Shown piece after piece: positions 17,376-25,799 of a stretch of DNA of 64,000 bases. The DNA is from an uncultured Formosa sp. (lineage in GTDB: Bacteria > Bacteroidota > Bacteroidia > Flavobacteriales > Flavobacteriaceae): assembly GCF_947500765.1 (NCBI RefSeq), contig NZ_CANMTH010000013.1, forward strand, positions 31,458-95,457, given 5' to 3'. Below the pieces are notes generated by a model. The model did not search any database. It saw only the letters and a list, made by a program, of their open reading frames with translations, and was not told the origin of the DNA. Numbering within the stretch: position 1 is the stretch's first letter; each line of letters opens with the position of its first letter. A program made the translations under genes and the position numbers.

Positions 17376-17403
17376 TACCATCCTTTTTCGTTAAAGGATG
17401 GTA
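17376..17403 (+). other. Intercistronic hairpin between peroxiredoxin and thioredoxin genes
   Basis: TACCATCCTTT and AAAGGATGGTA form a perfect 11-bp stem with a six-base loop. No T run follows on the plus strand, so it is more likely a processing or stability element than a full terminator. It contains the ATG at 17398. Confidence 0.6.
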
Positions 17404-17421
17404 AACAAAAAATCTTCTATT

Positions 17422-17736
17422 ATGGTACAAGAATTAGAACAAGACAATTTAAAAGATATTGTATCTTCAAACGATACAGTCGTTGTACAATATGCAGCAT
17501 CTTGGTGTGGTAATTGCAAAATTATGAAACCAAAATTTAAAAAATTAGCTACTGAAAACGAAAATGTAACATTCGTTATTGCTGATGCCGAAAAATTTAC
17601 TGAATCAAGAAAGTTAGCAACTGTAGACAATTTACCTACTTTTGCAACCTTTAAAAAAGGAGCTTTTGTAAACCAAGTACAAACAAATAAGTTTGACGTT
17701 TTAAAAGAGTTAGTCAATGAAGTTACCAGTAATTAA
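17422..17736 (+). CDS. Thioredoxin-family protein (WCGNC)
   Basis: 104 residues from ATG 17422. The in-frame ATG at 17398 lies inside the right arm of a strong hairpin and would add eight non-thioredoxin residues. The active site is AASWCGNCKIMKPKF (C29, C32); Asn replaces the usual Pro of WCGPC. A cis-proline is seen in VDNLPTFATFK. It has no signal peptide, so it acts in the cytosol, most likely reducing the peroxiredoxin encoded just upstream. The following small gene overlaps it by 20 bases, implying translational coupling. Confidence 0.88.
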   Translation: MVQELEQDNLKDIVSSNDTVVVQYAASWCGNCKIMKPKFKKLATENENVTFVIADAEKFTESRKLATVDNLPTFATFKKGAFVNQVQTNKFDVLKELVNEVTSN

Positions 17737-17974
17737 ACACCTCACTCAATTTATTGAAGCAAACGATGAAGATTTCGTAAATGAAACCATCGAAACACTT
17801 GAAGCTTTGACAGAAGTACCTTCTTTAAAAGATGATGAATTAGATGTTATTGGTGAATTAATCTCTAACATGTACGGTGCCATTGAAGTGAATACTATGA
17901 TTAAAAATGGTACTCCAAAAAAAGAAGCTTTAAACAGTTTTATGAAACGTGTTTTAGGCGCTATAGATAAATAG
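17717..17974 (+). CDS. Small acidic protein of the peroxiredoxin-thioredoxin unit (DUF6952-like)
   Basis: 85 residues, starting MKLPVIKHLTQFIEANDEDF and ending KRVLGAIDK. It is predicted helical and acidic, with no Cys and no signal peptide. Function unknown. From memory I associate it with the DUF6952 family found beside flavobacterial peroxiredoxin/thioredoxin genes, but I could not check this. Its start overlaps the thioredoxin gene by 20 bases and it ends before a strong terminator. This makes it the third gene of the unit and suggests a role in peroxide defence, perhaps as an adaptor. Confidence 0.75.
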   Translation: MKLPVIKHLTQFIEANDEDFVNETIETLEALTEVPSLKDDELDVIGELISNMYGAIEVNTMIKNGTPKKEALNSFMKRVLGAIDK

Positions 17975-17995
17975 AAAAAGAAAAATTATACTATC

Positions 17996-18028
17996 AAAAA
18001 TCCACTTCAAAATGAAGTGGATTTTTTT
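17996..18028 (+). terminator. Terminator of the peroxiredoxin-thioredoxin unit
   Basis: TCCACTTCA and TGAAGTGGA pair, with flanking A and T tracts extending the stem, and eight T's follow. Confidence 0.88.
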
Positions 18029-18444
18029 TGTTTAAAATTAAAAAACGATTTAATAAATCTAACTAATTTCAATCTTTTAAAGATTTATAATTAATACGTT
18101 TTATCTTCTTTTTTAAAGATATAATATTAAAAAAACAGAAAAAATAATAGCAACAAATACTATTATTAATAATCAGTCTTAAAGAATCGTGTATTTAAAT
18201 AACATCTCCACACGACCAATATATTCTTAAATTTTCAACCAAAATAACAACACTTTCTTAGTTTTTTAGGTTATTTTTATAGAAATGTCGATTTAAAAAT
18301 AACATAAACTTATAAATAACATAAAACCCATCAATTATATTTATAGTTTTATAGAATTTGAAAATTAAAATATTGAATTTAAAAACGATAACTAAAGTAA
18401 ATTTGATCAGCAATAAAATTAAAAACACTTTAACCCCTTTAGAT
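18029..18444. other. Long AT-rich leader region upstream of katG
   Basis: No gene is recognised. The region holds several small dyads: AATCTTT-T-AAAGATT (18071-18085) and AATAATAG-N9-CTATTATT (18143-18167). A 12-base direct repeat AAATAACATAAA lies at 18297-18308 and 18314-18325. These are candidate sites for redox control of katG, but base composition makes chance likely. Confidence 0.4.
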
Positions 18445-20739
18445 ATGGAAAACGATAAAAACTCAAAAGCATCAGACGATATTAGTCAATGCCCACACCA
18501 CCAACAACAGCAACAACAGCAGCACCAAGATCATGCAGCTCCTATTTCAGAAGAAAATCACGACCATTCTACTAGTCATAATTCATCTACAGGTAAATGC
18601 CCTGTAATGCACGGAGCTAACACCTCTAATAAGGATTCTGTTATGGATTGGTGGCCAAAAGCACTTAACCTTGATATTTTACATCAGCATGATACTAAAA
18701 CAAATCCTTTAGGTCAGGAATTCGATTATCATGAAGAACTTAAAAAATTAGACATAGAAGCTTTAAAAAAAGATATGCATGCCTTAATGACGGATAGTCA
18801 AGAGTGGTGGCCTGCAGATTGGGGACACTATGGAGGATTAATGATACGTCTATCTTGGCACTCTGCTGGTACATACCGAACTTCAGATGGTCGCGGTGGC
18901 GGAGGAACAGGAAACCAACGTTTTGCTCCATTAAACTCTTGGCCAGACAATGTTAGCTTAGATAAAGCTAGACGGTTACTTTGGCCTATCAAGAAAAAAT
19001 ATGGTAATAAAGTAAGTTGGGCCGATTTAATTGTTCTAGCAGGTACTATTGCTTATGAAGATATGGGCTTAAAAACTTACGGTTTTGCTTTTGGACGTGA
19101 AGATATTTGGAATCCTGAAACCGACACCTATTGGGGAGCAGAAAAAGAATGGTTAGCACCAAGTGATGAACGTTATGATAATGTAGAAAGTCCATCAACA
19201 ATGGAAAATCCATTAGCCGCTGTACAAATGGGATTAATTTATGTGAATCCAGAAGGTGTTAATGGCAAACCAGATCCTTTAAAAACGGCTGCTCATGTTC
19301 GTGAAACTTTTGCGCGTATGGCTATGAACGATGAAGAAACTGTGGCGTTAACTGCTGGTGGACATACCGTAGGAAAAACACATGGTAATGGTGATGCTAG
19401 TATTTTAGGACCAGAACCTGAGGCTGCAAATGTAGAAGAACAAGGTTTAGGATGGAGCAACCCTAATAAATCTGGTAAAGGTCGTTATACAGTAACAAGC
19501 GGACTAGAAGGTGCATGGACAACAAACCCTACAAAATGGGATGGTGGTTTCTTTGAAATGTTATTTAATCACGAATGGGAATCTGTAAAAAGTCCAGCGG
19601 GAGCGTGGCAATGGGAACCTGTATCTATTAAAGACGAAGATAAACCTGTAGATGTTGAAGACAATACTATTCGTCATAATCCAATGATGACCGATGCTGA
19701 TATGGCTATGAAAGTAGACCCTATATACAAAGACATCTCATTGAAATTCATGAACGATCAACAATATTTCTCTGAAACCTTTGCACGTGCTTGGTTTAAA
19801 TTAACTCACAGAGATATGGGGCCAAAAGCAAATTACTTTGGAACAGATATACCACAAGAAGATTTAATTTGGCAAGATCCTATTCCTGCTGGTAAAAAAG
19901 ATTATGATATAACGGCAGTAAAAAATAAAATTGCAGCTTCAGGATTATCAATTCCTGAAATGGTAAATACTGCTTGGGATAGCGCACGTACGTTCCGTGG
20001 TTCTGATAAACGTGGAGGTGCAAATGGTGCTCGTATTCGTTTAGCTCCTCAAAAAGATTGGGAAGGCAATGAACCACAACGTTTAGCATATGTATTATCT
20101 GTGCTAGAACCTATTGCAGCTGAATTTGAAATTAGTATTGCTGATACTATTGTTTTAGCAGGTAATGTTGGAGTTGAGAAAGCAATAAAAGCTGGCGGTT
20201 TAAATATTGAAGTACCGTTTACTCCAGGACGTGGCGATGCTACAGACGAGATGACTGATGCTGATTCTTTTGCTCCATTAGAACCCTTAGCAGATGGATA
20301 CCGTAATTATACAAAAAAGGAATACGTAGTAAGTCCTGAAGAGTTAATGCTTGATCGCACTCAATTAATGGGCTTAACTGCACCAGAAATGACAGTCCTT
20401 GTTGGTGGAATGAGAATGTTAGGAACCAACTATTACAATACAAAACATGGTGTGTTCACAGATAAGGTTGGAGCTTTAACTAATGATTTCTTTGTGAACC
20501 TAACAGATATGGGTAACACATGGAAACCTATCGAAAAAGGTCTTTACGAAATTAGAGATCGTAAAACTGGAGTTGTTAAATGGACCGCTACACGAATGGA
20601 TTTAGTATTTGGTTCTAATTCTATTTTACGCTCTTATTCTGAAGTATATGCACAAGATGATAACAAAGAAAAATTTGTAACCGATTTTGTAAAAGCTTGG
20701 ACTAAAGTAATGAATGCAGATCGATTTGATTTAAAATAA
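18445..20739 (+). CDS. katG: Catalase-peroxidase KatG
   Basis: 764 residues from ATG 18445; an upstream in-frame TTG (18358) would add a basic tail unlike the family. The active site has R135, W138 and H139 (RLSWHSAGTYR). The Trp-Tyr-Met adduct is completed by Y266 (MGLIYVNPEG) and M292 (RMAMNDEET), and H307 (GGHTVGKTHG) is the proximal haem ligand. The second, non-haem half is complete. The enzyme removes hydrogen peroxide in the cytosol. Residues 16-56 form an unusual His/Gln-rich tail (CPHHQQQQQQQHQDH then GKCPVMHG). It lies between peroxiredoxin genes and ends at a strong terminator. Confidence 0.97.
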   Translation: MENDKNSKASDDISQCPHHQQQQQQQHQDHAAPISEENHDHSTSHNSSTGKCPVMHGANTSNKDSVMDWWPKALNLDILHQHDTKTNPLGQEFDYHEELKKLDIEALKKDMHALMTDSQEWWPADWGHYGGLMIRLSWHSAGTYRTSDGRGGGGTGNQRFAPLNSWPDNVSLDKARRLLWPIKKKYGNKVSWADLIVLAGTIAYEDMGLKTYGFAFGREDIWNPETDTYWGAEKEWLAPSDERYDNVESPSTMENPLAAVQMGLIYVNPEGVNGKPDPLKTAAHVRETFARMAMNDEETVALTAGGHTVGKTHGNGDASILGPEPEAANVEEQGLGWSNPNKSGKGRYTVTSGLEGAWTTNPTKWDGGFFEMLFNHEWESVKSPAGAWQWEPVSIKDEDKPVDVEDNTIRHNPMMTDADMAMKVDPIYKDISLKFMNDQQYFSETFARAWFKLTHRDMGPKANYFGTDIPQEDLIWQDPIPAGKKDYDITAVKNKIAASGLSIPEMVNTAWDSARTFRGSDKRGGANGARIRLAPQKDWEGNEPQRLAYVLSVLEPIAAEFEISIADTIVLAGNVGVEKAIKAGGLNIEVPFTPGRGDATDEMTDADSFAPLEPLADGYRNYTKKEYVVSPEELMLDRTQLMGLTAPEMTVLVGGMRMLGTNYYNTKHGVFTDKVGALTNDFFVNLTDMGNTWKPIEKGLYEIRDRKTGVVKWTATRMDLVFGSNSILRSYSEVYAQDDNKEKFVTDFVKAWTKVMNADRFDLK

Positions 20740-20760
20740 AATCTCATAATATATAACAAT

Positions 20761-20800
20761 AATAGCGGCTTTAATCTAGGATTAAAACCGCTATTTTATT
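20761..20800 (+). terminator. katG terminator
   Basis: AATAGCGG-c-TTTAAT pairs with ATTAAA-a-CCGCTATT, leaving a short loop, and is followed by a T-rich tail. Confidence 0.8.
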
Positions 20801-20908
20801 TATTAGTCACCTAATAATTAACCATTATTTTTCATAGAAAGACTTCAGTATAAATAATTATAAATTCATTCTTTGTACAATACATACTTAAAGTGAATTT
20901 ATAAAAGA

Positions 20909-20933
20909 AGCCACTTCAAAAAAAGAAGTGACT
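20909..20933 (-). terminator. Terminator of the FAS1-domain gene
   Basis: On the minus strand AGTCACTTC and GAAGTGGCT pair (one G-T) around a seven-T loop, followed by TCTTTTAT. It lies 32 bases past the stop codon. Confidence 0.65.
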
Positions 20934-20965
20934 CTTAAAAACCAACCTTAATCAATCCCTAAAAA

Positions 20966-21544
20966 TTAAGATTTTGGCAACAATACAGCATCAATAACAT
21001 GAATAACTCCGTTAGATTGATTCACATCTGCAATCGTTACTTGAGCAGAATTTCCGTTTTCATCTGTAACATAAACAGCTTCACCTTTTAACCAACACGT
21101 AATCATACCACCACTTACTGTTTTAATTTCAGCTTTACCCTTTCCTTTTTTAATCAATGTTAAAAGATCTTTAGCATTCCATTTTCCTGCAACAACATGG
21201 TAAGTTAATACGGTTTGTAATTGCTTCATATTTTCGATCATTAACAACGTTTCAACAGTCCCTTTAGGTAATTTATCAAAAGCTTCATTAGTGGGTGCAA
21301 ACACAGTAAAAGGACCTTCACTTGATAATACATCTACTAAATTTGCGGCTTTAACAGCTGCAACTAAAGTGGTATGGTCTCTAGAGTTTACTGCATTTTC
21401 TATAATATTTTTAGTAGGATACATTTTAGCACCACCAACCATAACTGTTTTTTCATTCATCGTACGGTCTTGAGAAAATCCGCTAACAGCTGTAAAAATT
21501 GCAACAGTAAAGCATGCTGATTTTAATAATTTTAATGATTTCAT
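20966..21544 (-). CDS. Secreted FAS1 (fasciclin) domain protein
   Basis: 192 residues. A signal peptide (MKSLKLLKSACFTVAIFTAVSGFSQ) is followed by one FAS1 domain. The H1 motif is GPFTVFAPTNEAFDKLP, the central segment is VLTYHVVAGKWNAKDL, and the H2 motif is SNGVIHVIDAVLLP. FAS1 domains mediate adhesion or ligand binding at the cell surface, and in bacteria are often found in periplasmic proteins of stress or biofilm regulons. It is a single-gene unit on the opposite strand between katG and tpx; the context may hint at stress control but does not prove it. Confidence 0.92.
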   Translation of the reverse strand: MKSLKLLKSACFTVAIFTAVSGFSQDRTMNEKTVMVGGAKMYPTKNIIENAVNSRDHTTLVAAVKAANLVDVLSSEGPFTVFAPTNEAFDKLPKGTVETLLMIENMKQLQTVLTYHVVAGKWNAKDLLTLIKKGKGKAEIKTVSGGMITCWLKGEAVYVTDENGNSAQVTIADVNQSNGVIHVIDAVLLPKS

Positions 21545-21777
21545 AGTTTTAACGTTTTTTAAAATTGTTATTTTATTGTTTCTGTACTATTAACGAAATT
21601 TAATCTCCCTCAGTTTTTGCTTTTTAAACGTCTTAACAATATATTAACTAGACACATCGCCTAGATTATTGATTTTAAAATACTTACATCAATATCAAAA
21701 ACTCAAAAAAAAAAGAAACTAATAGTGTAAGCATATAATTATTATTATTTTTAACCATTAATCAAAAAATCATAAAT

Positions 21778-22284
21778 ATGGCAACTGTAACCTTAAAAGG
21801 AAACGCAATAGAAACTTCAGGAGAATTACCAAAAGTGGGTACAAAAGCTCCAGATTTCACATTAACAACTATAGAATTAGGTTCAAAATCTTTAAAAGAT
21901 TTCGAAGGAAGCAATGTTATTTTAAACATATTTCCTAGTGTAGATACAGGAACTTGTGCACAATCTGTAAGAGAGTTTAATAAAGAAGCTAGCAATTTAG
22001 ATAACACTAAAGTACTTTGTATTTCTCGCGATTTACCTTTTGCTCAAGCACGTTTTTGTGGCGCGGAAGGATTAGATAATGTTATTTCTTTATCAGATTT
22101 TAAAAATGGTAGCTTCGGAAAAACGTACGGTTTAGATTTTATAACAGGACCTCTTGAAGCATTATTATCAAGATCTGTAGTTATTATAAACGAAAAAGGA
22201 GACGTAATCTACACAGAACAAGTATCTGAAACGGTAGACGAACCTAATTACAAGGCTGCTTTAGAAGCTCTACAAAATGGCTAA
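21778..22284 (+). CDS. tpx: Thiol peroxidase Tpx
   Basis: 168 residues, the normal Tpx length. The peroxidatic Cys is C60 in SVDTGTCAQSVREF and the resolving Cys is C94 in ARFCGAEGLDN, as in atypical 2-Cys peroxiredoxins. It reduces lipid and alkyl hydroperoxides, using thioredoxin. The start MATVTLKGNAIETSGELP and the LPFAQARFCG segment are highly characteristic. Its last codons overlap the diacylglycerol kinase gene by eight bases, so the two are translationally coupled. Escherichia coli Tpx is periplasmic, but no signal peptide is seen here. Confidence 0.96.
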   Translation: MATVTLKGNAIETSGELPKVGTKAPDFTLTTIELGSKSLKDFEGSNVILNIFPSVDTGTCAQSVREFNKEASNLDNTKVLCISRDLPFAQARFCGAEGLDNVISLSDFKNGSFGKTYGLDFITGPLEALLSRSVVIINEKGDVIYTEQVSETVDEPNYKAALEALQNG

Positions 22285-22645
22285 AAAAGAATCACTTCTA
22301 GCGAATAGAATTAAAAGTGTAGGATATGCGTATAAAGGCGCTATCCTACTCTTAAAAACAGAAGCGAGTATAAAAATCCAGTTCGTGATTGCGCTTTGCG
22401 TCACCGTTGCTGGATTTTATTTTAATATATCATCTACAGAATGGATGGCTCAAACATTAGCCATTGGTATTATCATGACTGCCGAAGGTTTAAATACAGC
22501 TGTAGAAGCTATTGCAGATTTTATTCACCCAGAACACCATACTAAAATTGGATTTATAAAAGACATCTCTGCGGGAGCGGTTTTCATTGCTGCTATTGCT
22601 GCAACTATCGTTGGTTTTATTATTTATATCCCAAAAGTATTTTAA
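22277..22645 (+). CDS. dgkA: Diacylglycerol kinase family protein
   Basis: 122 residues with three membrane helices. The catalytic motif is MTAEGLNTAVEAIADFI, matching the E-x-LN-[ST]-A-[IV]-E signature, and FIKDISAGAVFIAAIAA follows. It phosphorylates diacylglycerol or undecaprenol at the inner membrane, recycling lipids from envelope synthesis. Gram-positive-like members are undecaprenol kinases, so the substrate is open. It overlaps tpx by eight bases and is followed by ftsK, which has its own promoter-like sequence. Confidence 0.9.
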   Translation: MAKKESLLANRIKSVGYAYKGAILLLKTEASIKIQFVIALCVTVAGFYFNISSTEWMAQTLAIGIIMTAEGLNTAVEAIADFIHPEHHTKIGFIKDISAGAVFIAAIAATIVGFIIYIPKVF

Positions 22646-22679
22646 AGACCATACCCTTAGGATAAACGTTAGTAATTTG

Positions 22680-22687
22680 TATTTTTG
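22680..22687 (+). promoter_or_regulatory. -7 box TATTTTTG upstream of ftsK
   Basis: TATTTTTG matches TAnnTTTG and lies 23 bases before the chosen ftsK ATG. Confidence 0.5.
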
Positions 22688-22710
22688 CTCAAATAAACAA
22701 CAGCGCGTTG

Positions 22711-25149
22711 ATGGCTAAAAAAAACCCAAAAACTAAACAACCTAGTACTTCAAAATTTAAGAAACCAAGTCTGAAATTAACCAACCAACAAAAGCTAATT
22801 TTTGGGAGTTTACTTATCATTCTCGGCATTATTTTGGGTACCGCATTTTTATCTTATTTCTTTACAGGAAAAGCCGACCAAAGCATTTTAAATGAGTTTT
22901 CTGCACGAAATGTAGAAGCCGAAAATTGGGTTAAAAAATTAGGGGCTTACCTTAGTGATATTTTTGTATATCGCGGTTTTGGTATCGCAGCTTTTATTTT
23001 TTCAGGATTACTTATTCGTTCTGGATTACACGTACTTTTAGATATTAATCGTGCTAAATTAAGACGCCACTGGTTTTGGGGATTATACCTCACAATCTGG
23101 ATTTCTATATTTTTCGGATTTTTTGGAGAAAAACATGCCATTCTTGGTGGTACAGTAGGTTTTGAAATCAATACCTTTTTACAAGACTATATTGGTATTC
23201 TAGGTGTCTCTTTACTATTATTCTTCGGACTTATAGTCTATCTCGCCATACGCTTTAAGATTACAATTCACAGTTTTATAGCTCTATTCAAATCGGCTAG
23301 AAAAAATATTTCTGATGAATTAAAATCAAATAAAAACGAAGATAGTTTTGCTTTCGATAACAGCCTAACTGAAGAAGCTGAAGCAATAAAATCTGCTTAT
23401 ATCACTCCGAAACAAGACAAACCTAAACCAATAATACCAGAACCTGAGCCAACACCTGTTGTCGAATTTGAGACAAAACAACAACCAAAACCTGTAAAAG
23501 ATATTACTACAAGCACTTTTGAAGTCGAAACGCCAAAGGAAGAAACTATTGAAGACACCGCTGAATTAGAAATTGAAACCGTTGAAGAAGAGCTTTCTGA
23601 AACCGATAATTTATCTAATAAATTAGTCGCAGATTTTGGCTTGTTTGATCCGACTTTAGAGCTTGGAAAATATCAATTTCCGCCATTAGATTTATTAAAA
23701 AAATACGATAATGAAGGCATTTCTATCAACCAAGAAGAACTTGAGGGTAACAAAAATAGAATTGTAGAAACCTTAAACAATTATAAAATTGGTATTGCTA
23801 GTATTAAAGCGACTATTGGACCAACAGTTACATTATATGAAATTGTACCAGAAGCCGGTGTTCGTATTTCTAAAATTAAAAACTTAGAAGACGATATCGC
23901 CTTATCGCTATCAGCATTAGGTATTCGTATTATCGCCCCTATTCCTGGAAAAGGAACCATTGGTATAGAAGTTCCTAATAAAAATTCTACTATCGTATCT
24001 ATGCGATCTGTAATTGCGTCTCAGAAATTTCAGAAATCAGAAATGGAATTGCCTATTGCTTTTGGAAAAACCATTAGTAATGAAACCTTTGTAGTCGATT
24101 TAGCTAAAATGCCTCACATGCTTATGGCAGGTGCTACTGGTCAAGGTAAATCTGTTGGACTAAATGCAGTGCTTACATCATTACTATATAAGAAACACCC
24201 TGCAGAAGTTAAGTTTGTTTTGGTCGATCCTAAAAAAGTAGAGTTAACATTATTCAACAAAATTGAACGTCATTATTTAGCAAAACTTCCAGATGAAGCT
24301 GAAGCGATTATTACAGATAATACCAAAGTAATTAATACGCTTAATTCGCTTTGTATAGAAATGGATAATCGTTACGAAATGCTAAAAAATGCATTGTGCC
24401 GTAACATTGTAGAATATAACACAAAATTTAAAGCACGAAAATTAAATCCAAACGACGGACATGCCTATTTACCATATATAGTTTTGGTTGTCGATGAATT
24501 TGCAGATTTAATTATGACGGCTGGAAAAGAAGTTGAAACCCCTGTAGCACGTTTAGCACAATTAGCCCGTGCCATTGGTATTCACTTAATTATAGCAACA
24601 CAAAGACCATCTGTAAATGTAATTACAGGTATTATTAAAGCCAATTTCCCCGCTAGAATAGCATTTAGAGTAACAAGTAAAATAGATTCTCGAACCATTT
24701 TAGATGGTTCTGGAGCAGATCAACTTATTGGTCGTGGAGATATGCTTTACACTCAAGGTAACGAATTAGTACGTATACAATGTGCTTTTGTAGACACTCC
24801 AGAAGTAGAACGTATTGTAGATTTTATTGGAGCACAAAAGGCATATCCAGACGCGCATTTACTTCCAGAATATGTTGGTGAAGAAGGTGGCACAAATCTT
24901 GATATTGATATCTCCGACAGAGATAAATTATTTAAAGACGCTGCCGAAGTTATTGTTACAGCACAACAAGGTTCTGCATCGTTATTACAACGTAAATTAA
25001 AATTAGGTTATAATCGTGCCGGACGATTAATCGATCAATTAGAAGCCGCAGGAATTGTTGGCCCTTTTGAAGGTAGTAAAGCCCGACAAGTATTAGTTCC
25101 TGATTTTATTGCATTAGAACAATTATTAGAAAATGAAAAGAACAATTAG
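22711..25149 (+). CDS. ftsK: DNA translocase FtsK
   Basis: 812 residues from ATG 22711 (a TTG one codon earlier is less likely). Four N-terminal membrane helices (about 28-185) are followed by an acidic Pro/Glu-rich linker (about 210-300). A RecA-like motor has Walker A GATGQGKSVGLNAV starting near 474 and Walker B VLVVDEFADL near 591. A C-terminal gamma winged-helix domain (GSASLLQRKLKLGYNRAGRLID) recognises KOPS. FtsK links division at the septum to chromosome dimer resolution. Downstream lolA begins one base after the stop codon, so the genes are probably cotranscribed. Confidence 0.95.
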   Translation: MAKKNPKTKQPSTSKFKKPSLKLTNQQKLIFGSLLIILGIILGTAFLSYFFTGKADQSILNEFSARNVEAENWVKKLGAYLSDIFVYRGFGIAAFIFSGLLIRSGLHVLLDINRAKLRRHWFWGLYLTIWISIFFGFFGEKHAILGGTVGFEINTFLQDYIGILGVSLLLFFGLIVYLAIRFKITIHSFIALFKSARKNISDELKSNKNEDSFAFDNSLTEEAEAIKSAYITPKQDKPKPIIPEPEPTPVVEFETKQQPKPVKDITTSTFEVETPKEETIEDTAELEIETVEEELSETDNLSNKLVADFGLFDPTLELGKYQFPPLDLLKKYDNEGISINQEELEGNKNRIVETLNNYKIGIASIKATIGPTVTLYEIVPEAGVRISKIKNLEDDIALSLSALGIRIIAPIPGKGTIGIEVPNKNSTIVSMRSVIASQKFQKSEMELPIAFGKTISNETFVVDLAKMPHMLMAGATGQGKSVGLNAVLTSLLYKKHPAEVKFVLVDPKKVELTLFNKIERHYLAKLPDEAEAIITDNTKVINTLNSLCIEMDNRYEMLKNALCRNIVEYNTKFKARKLNPNDGHAYLPYIVLVVDEFADLIMTAGKEVETPVARLAQLARAIGIHLIIATQRPSVNVITGIIKANFPARIAFRVTSKIDSRTILDGSGADQLIGRGDMLYTQGNELVRIQCAFVDTPEVERIVDFIGAQKAYPDAHLLPEYVGEEGGTNLDIDISDRDKLFKDAAEVIVTAQQGSASLLQRKLKLGYNRAGRLIDQLEAAGIVGPFEGSKARQVLVPDFIALEQLLENEKNN

Positions 25150-25150
25150 A

Positions 25151-25792
25151 ATGAAAACATTTTTACTTTCACTTACATTATGTTTCACCCTTCTAGGGTT
25201 TAGTCAAAATGACACTAAAGCGAAAACATTATTAGATCAAGTATCTAAAAAAGTAAAATCTTACGATAATATTTCATTAGATTTTAAATACGTACTTCAT
25301 AATTCTGCAGAAAACATTAACCAAGAAACACGTGGTGATGTGGTTATGGAAGGAGATAAATATGTATTAAACATTTTAGGTATTACTCGAGTTTTTGATG
25401 GTAAAACACTTTACAGCATCAATCCTGAAGATGAAGAAGTAACCATTTCTACTGAAGATCCAGACGACGAAAACAGTATTACTCCTAGTAAAATGTTATC
25501 GTTTTACACAGATGGTTATACATATAAAATGGGTGAAGAAAAAAACATTAAAGGACGTAAAATTCAATTTGTAAAATTAACACCAATGGATTCTAATTCA
25601 GAAATAAATCATATTTTATTAGGTATAGATCCACAAACAAAACACATATACAATTTAATAGAAGTTGGTAATAACGAAACGCAAACAACACTTACTGTAA
25701 CATCGTTTGAAACAAATCAGACTTTATCTAAAGCATTATTTTCTTTCGATAAAAACAAATACAAAAACTATTACATCAACAAATTAAACTAG
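25151..25792 (+). CDS. lolA: LolA-like outer-membrane lipoprotein carrier
   Basis: 213 residues from ATG 25151, chosen because the signal peptide MKTFLLSLTLCFTLLGFSQ starts there; an ATG 18 bases earlier overlaps ftsK. The mature protein has the LolA/LolB half-barrel pattern: SYDNISLDFKYVLHNSAEN, then GDVVMEGDKYVLNILGITRVFDGKTLYSINP. It would carry lipoproteins across the periplasm from LolCDE to the outer membrane. It sits between ftsK and the LptF/G-type permease, so the neighbourhood concerns envelope assembly. Confidence 0.88.
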   Translation: MKTFLLSLTLCFTLLGFSQNDTKAKTLLDQVSKKVKSYDNISLDFKYVLHNSAENINQETRGDVVMEGDKYVLNILGITRVFDGKTLYSINPEDEEVTISTEDPDDENSITPSKMLSFYTDGYTYKMGEEKNIKGRKIQFVKLTPMDSNSEINHILLGIDPQTKHIYNLIEVGNNETQTTLTVTSFETNQTLSKALFSFDKNKYKNYYINKLN

Positions 25793-25799
25793 TACGTAC

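Noticed and set aside
17398..17421. Upstream ATG for thioredoxin
   Set aside because: It lies within the right arm of an 11-bp hairpin and adds residues not found in the family.
18143..18167. OxyR site upstream of katG
   Set aside because: The dyad AATAATAG-N9-CTATTATT has the wrong spacing and only one repeat unit.
18358..18444. N-terminal extension of KatG from TTG 18358
   Set aside because: The sequence is Lys/Ile-rich and unlike KatG; ATG 18445 gives a normal start.
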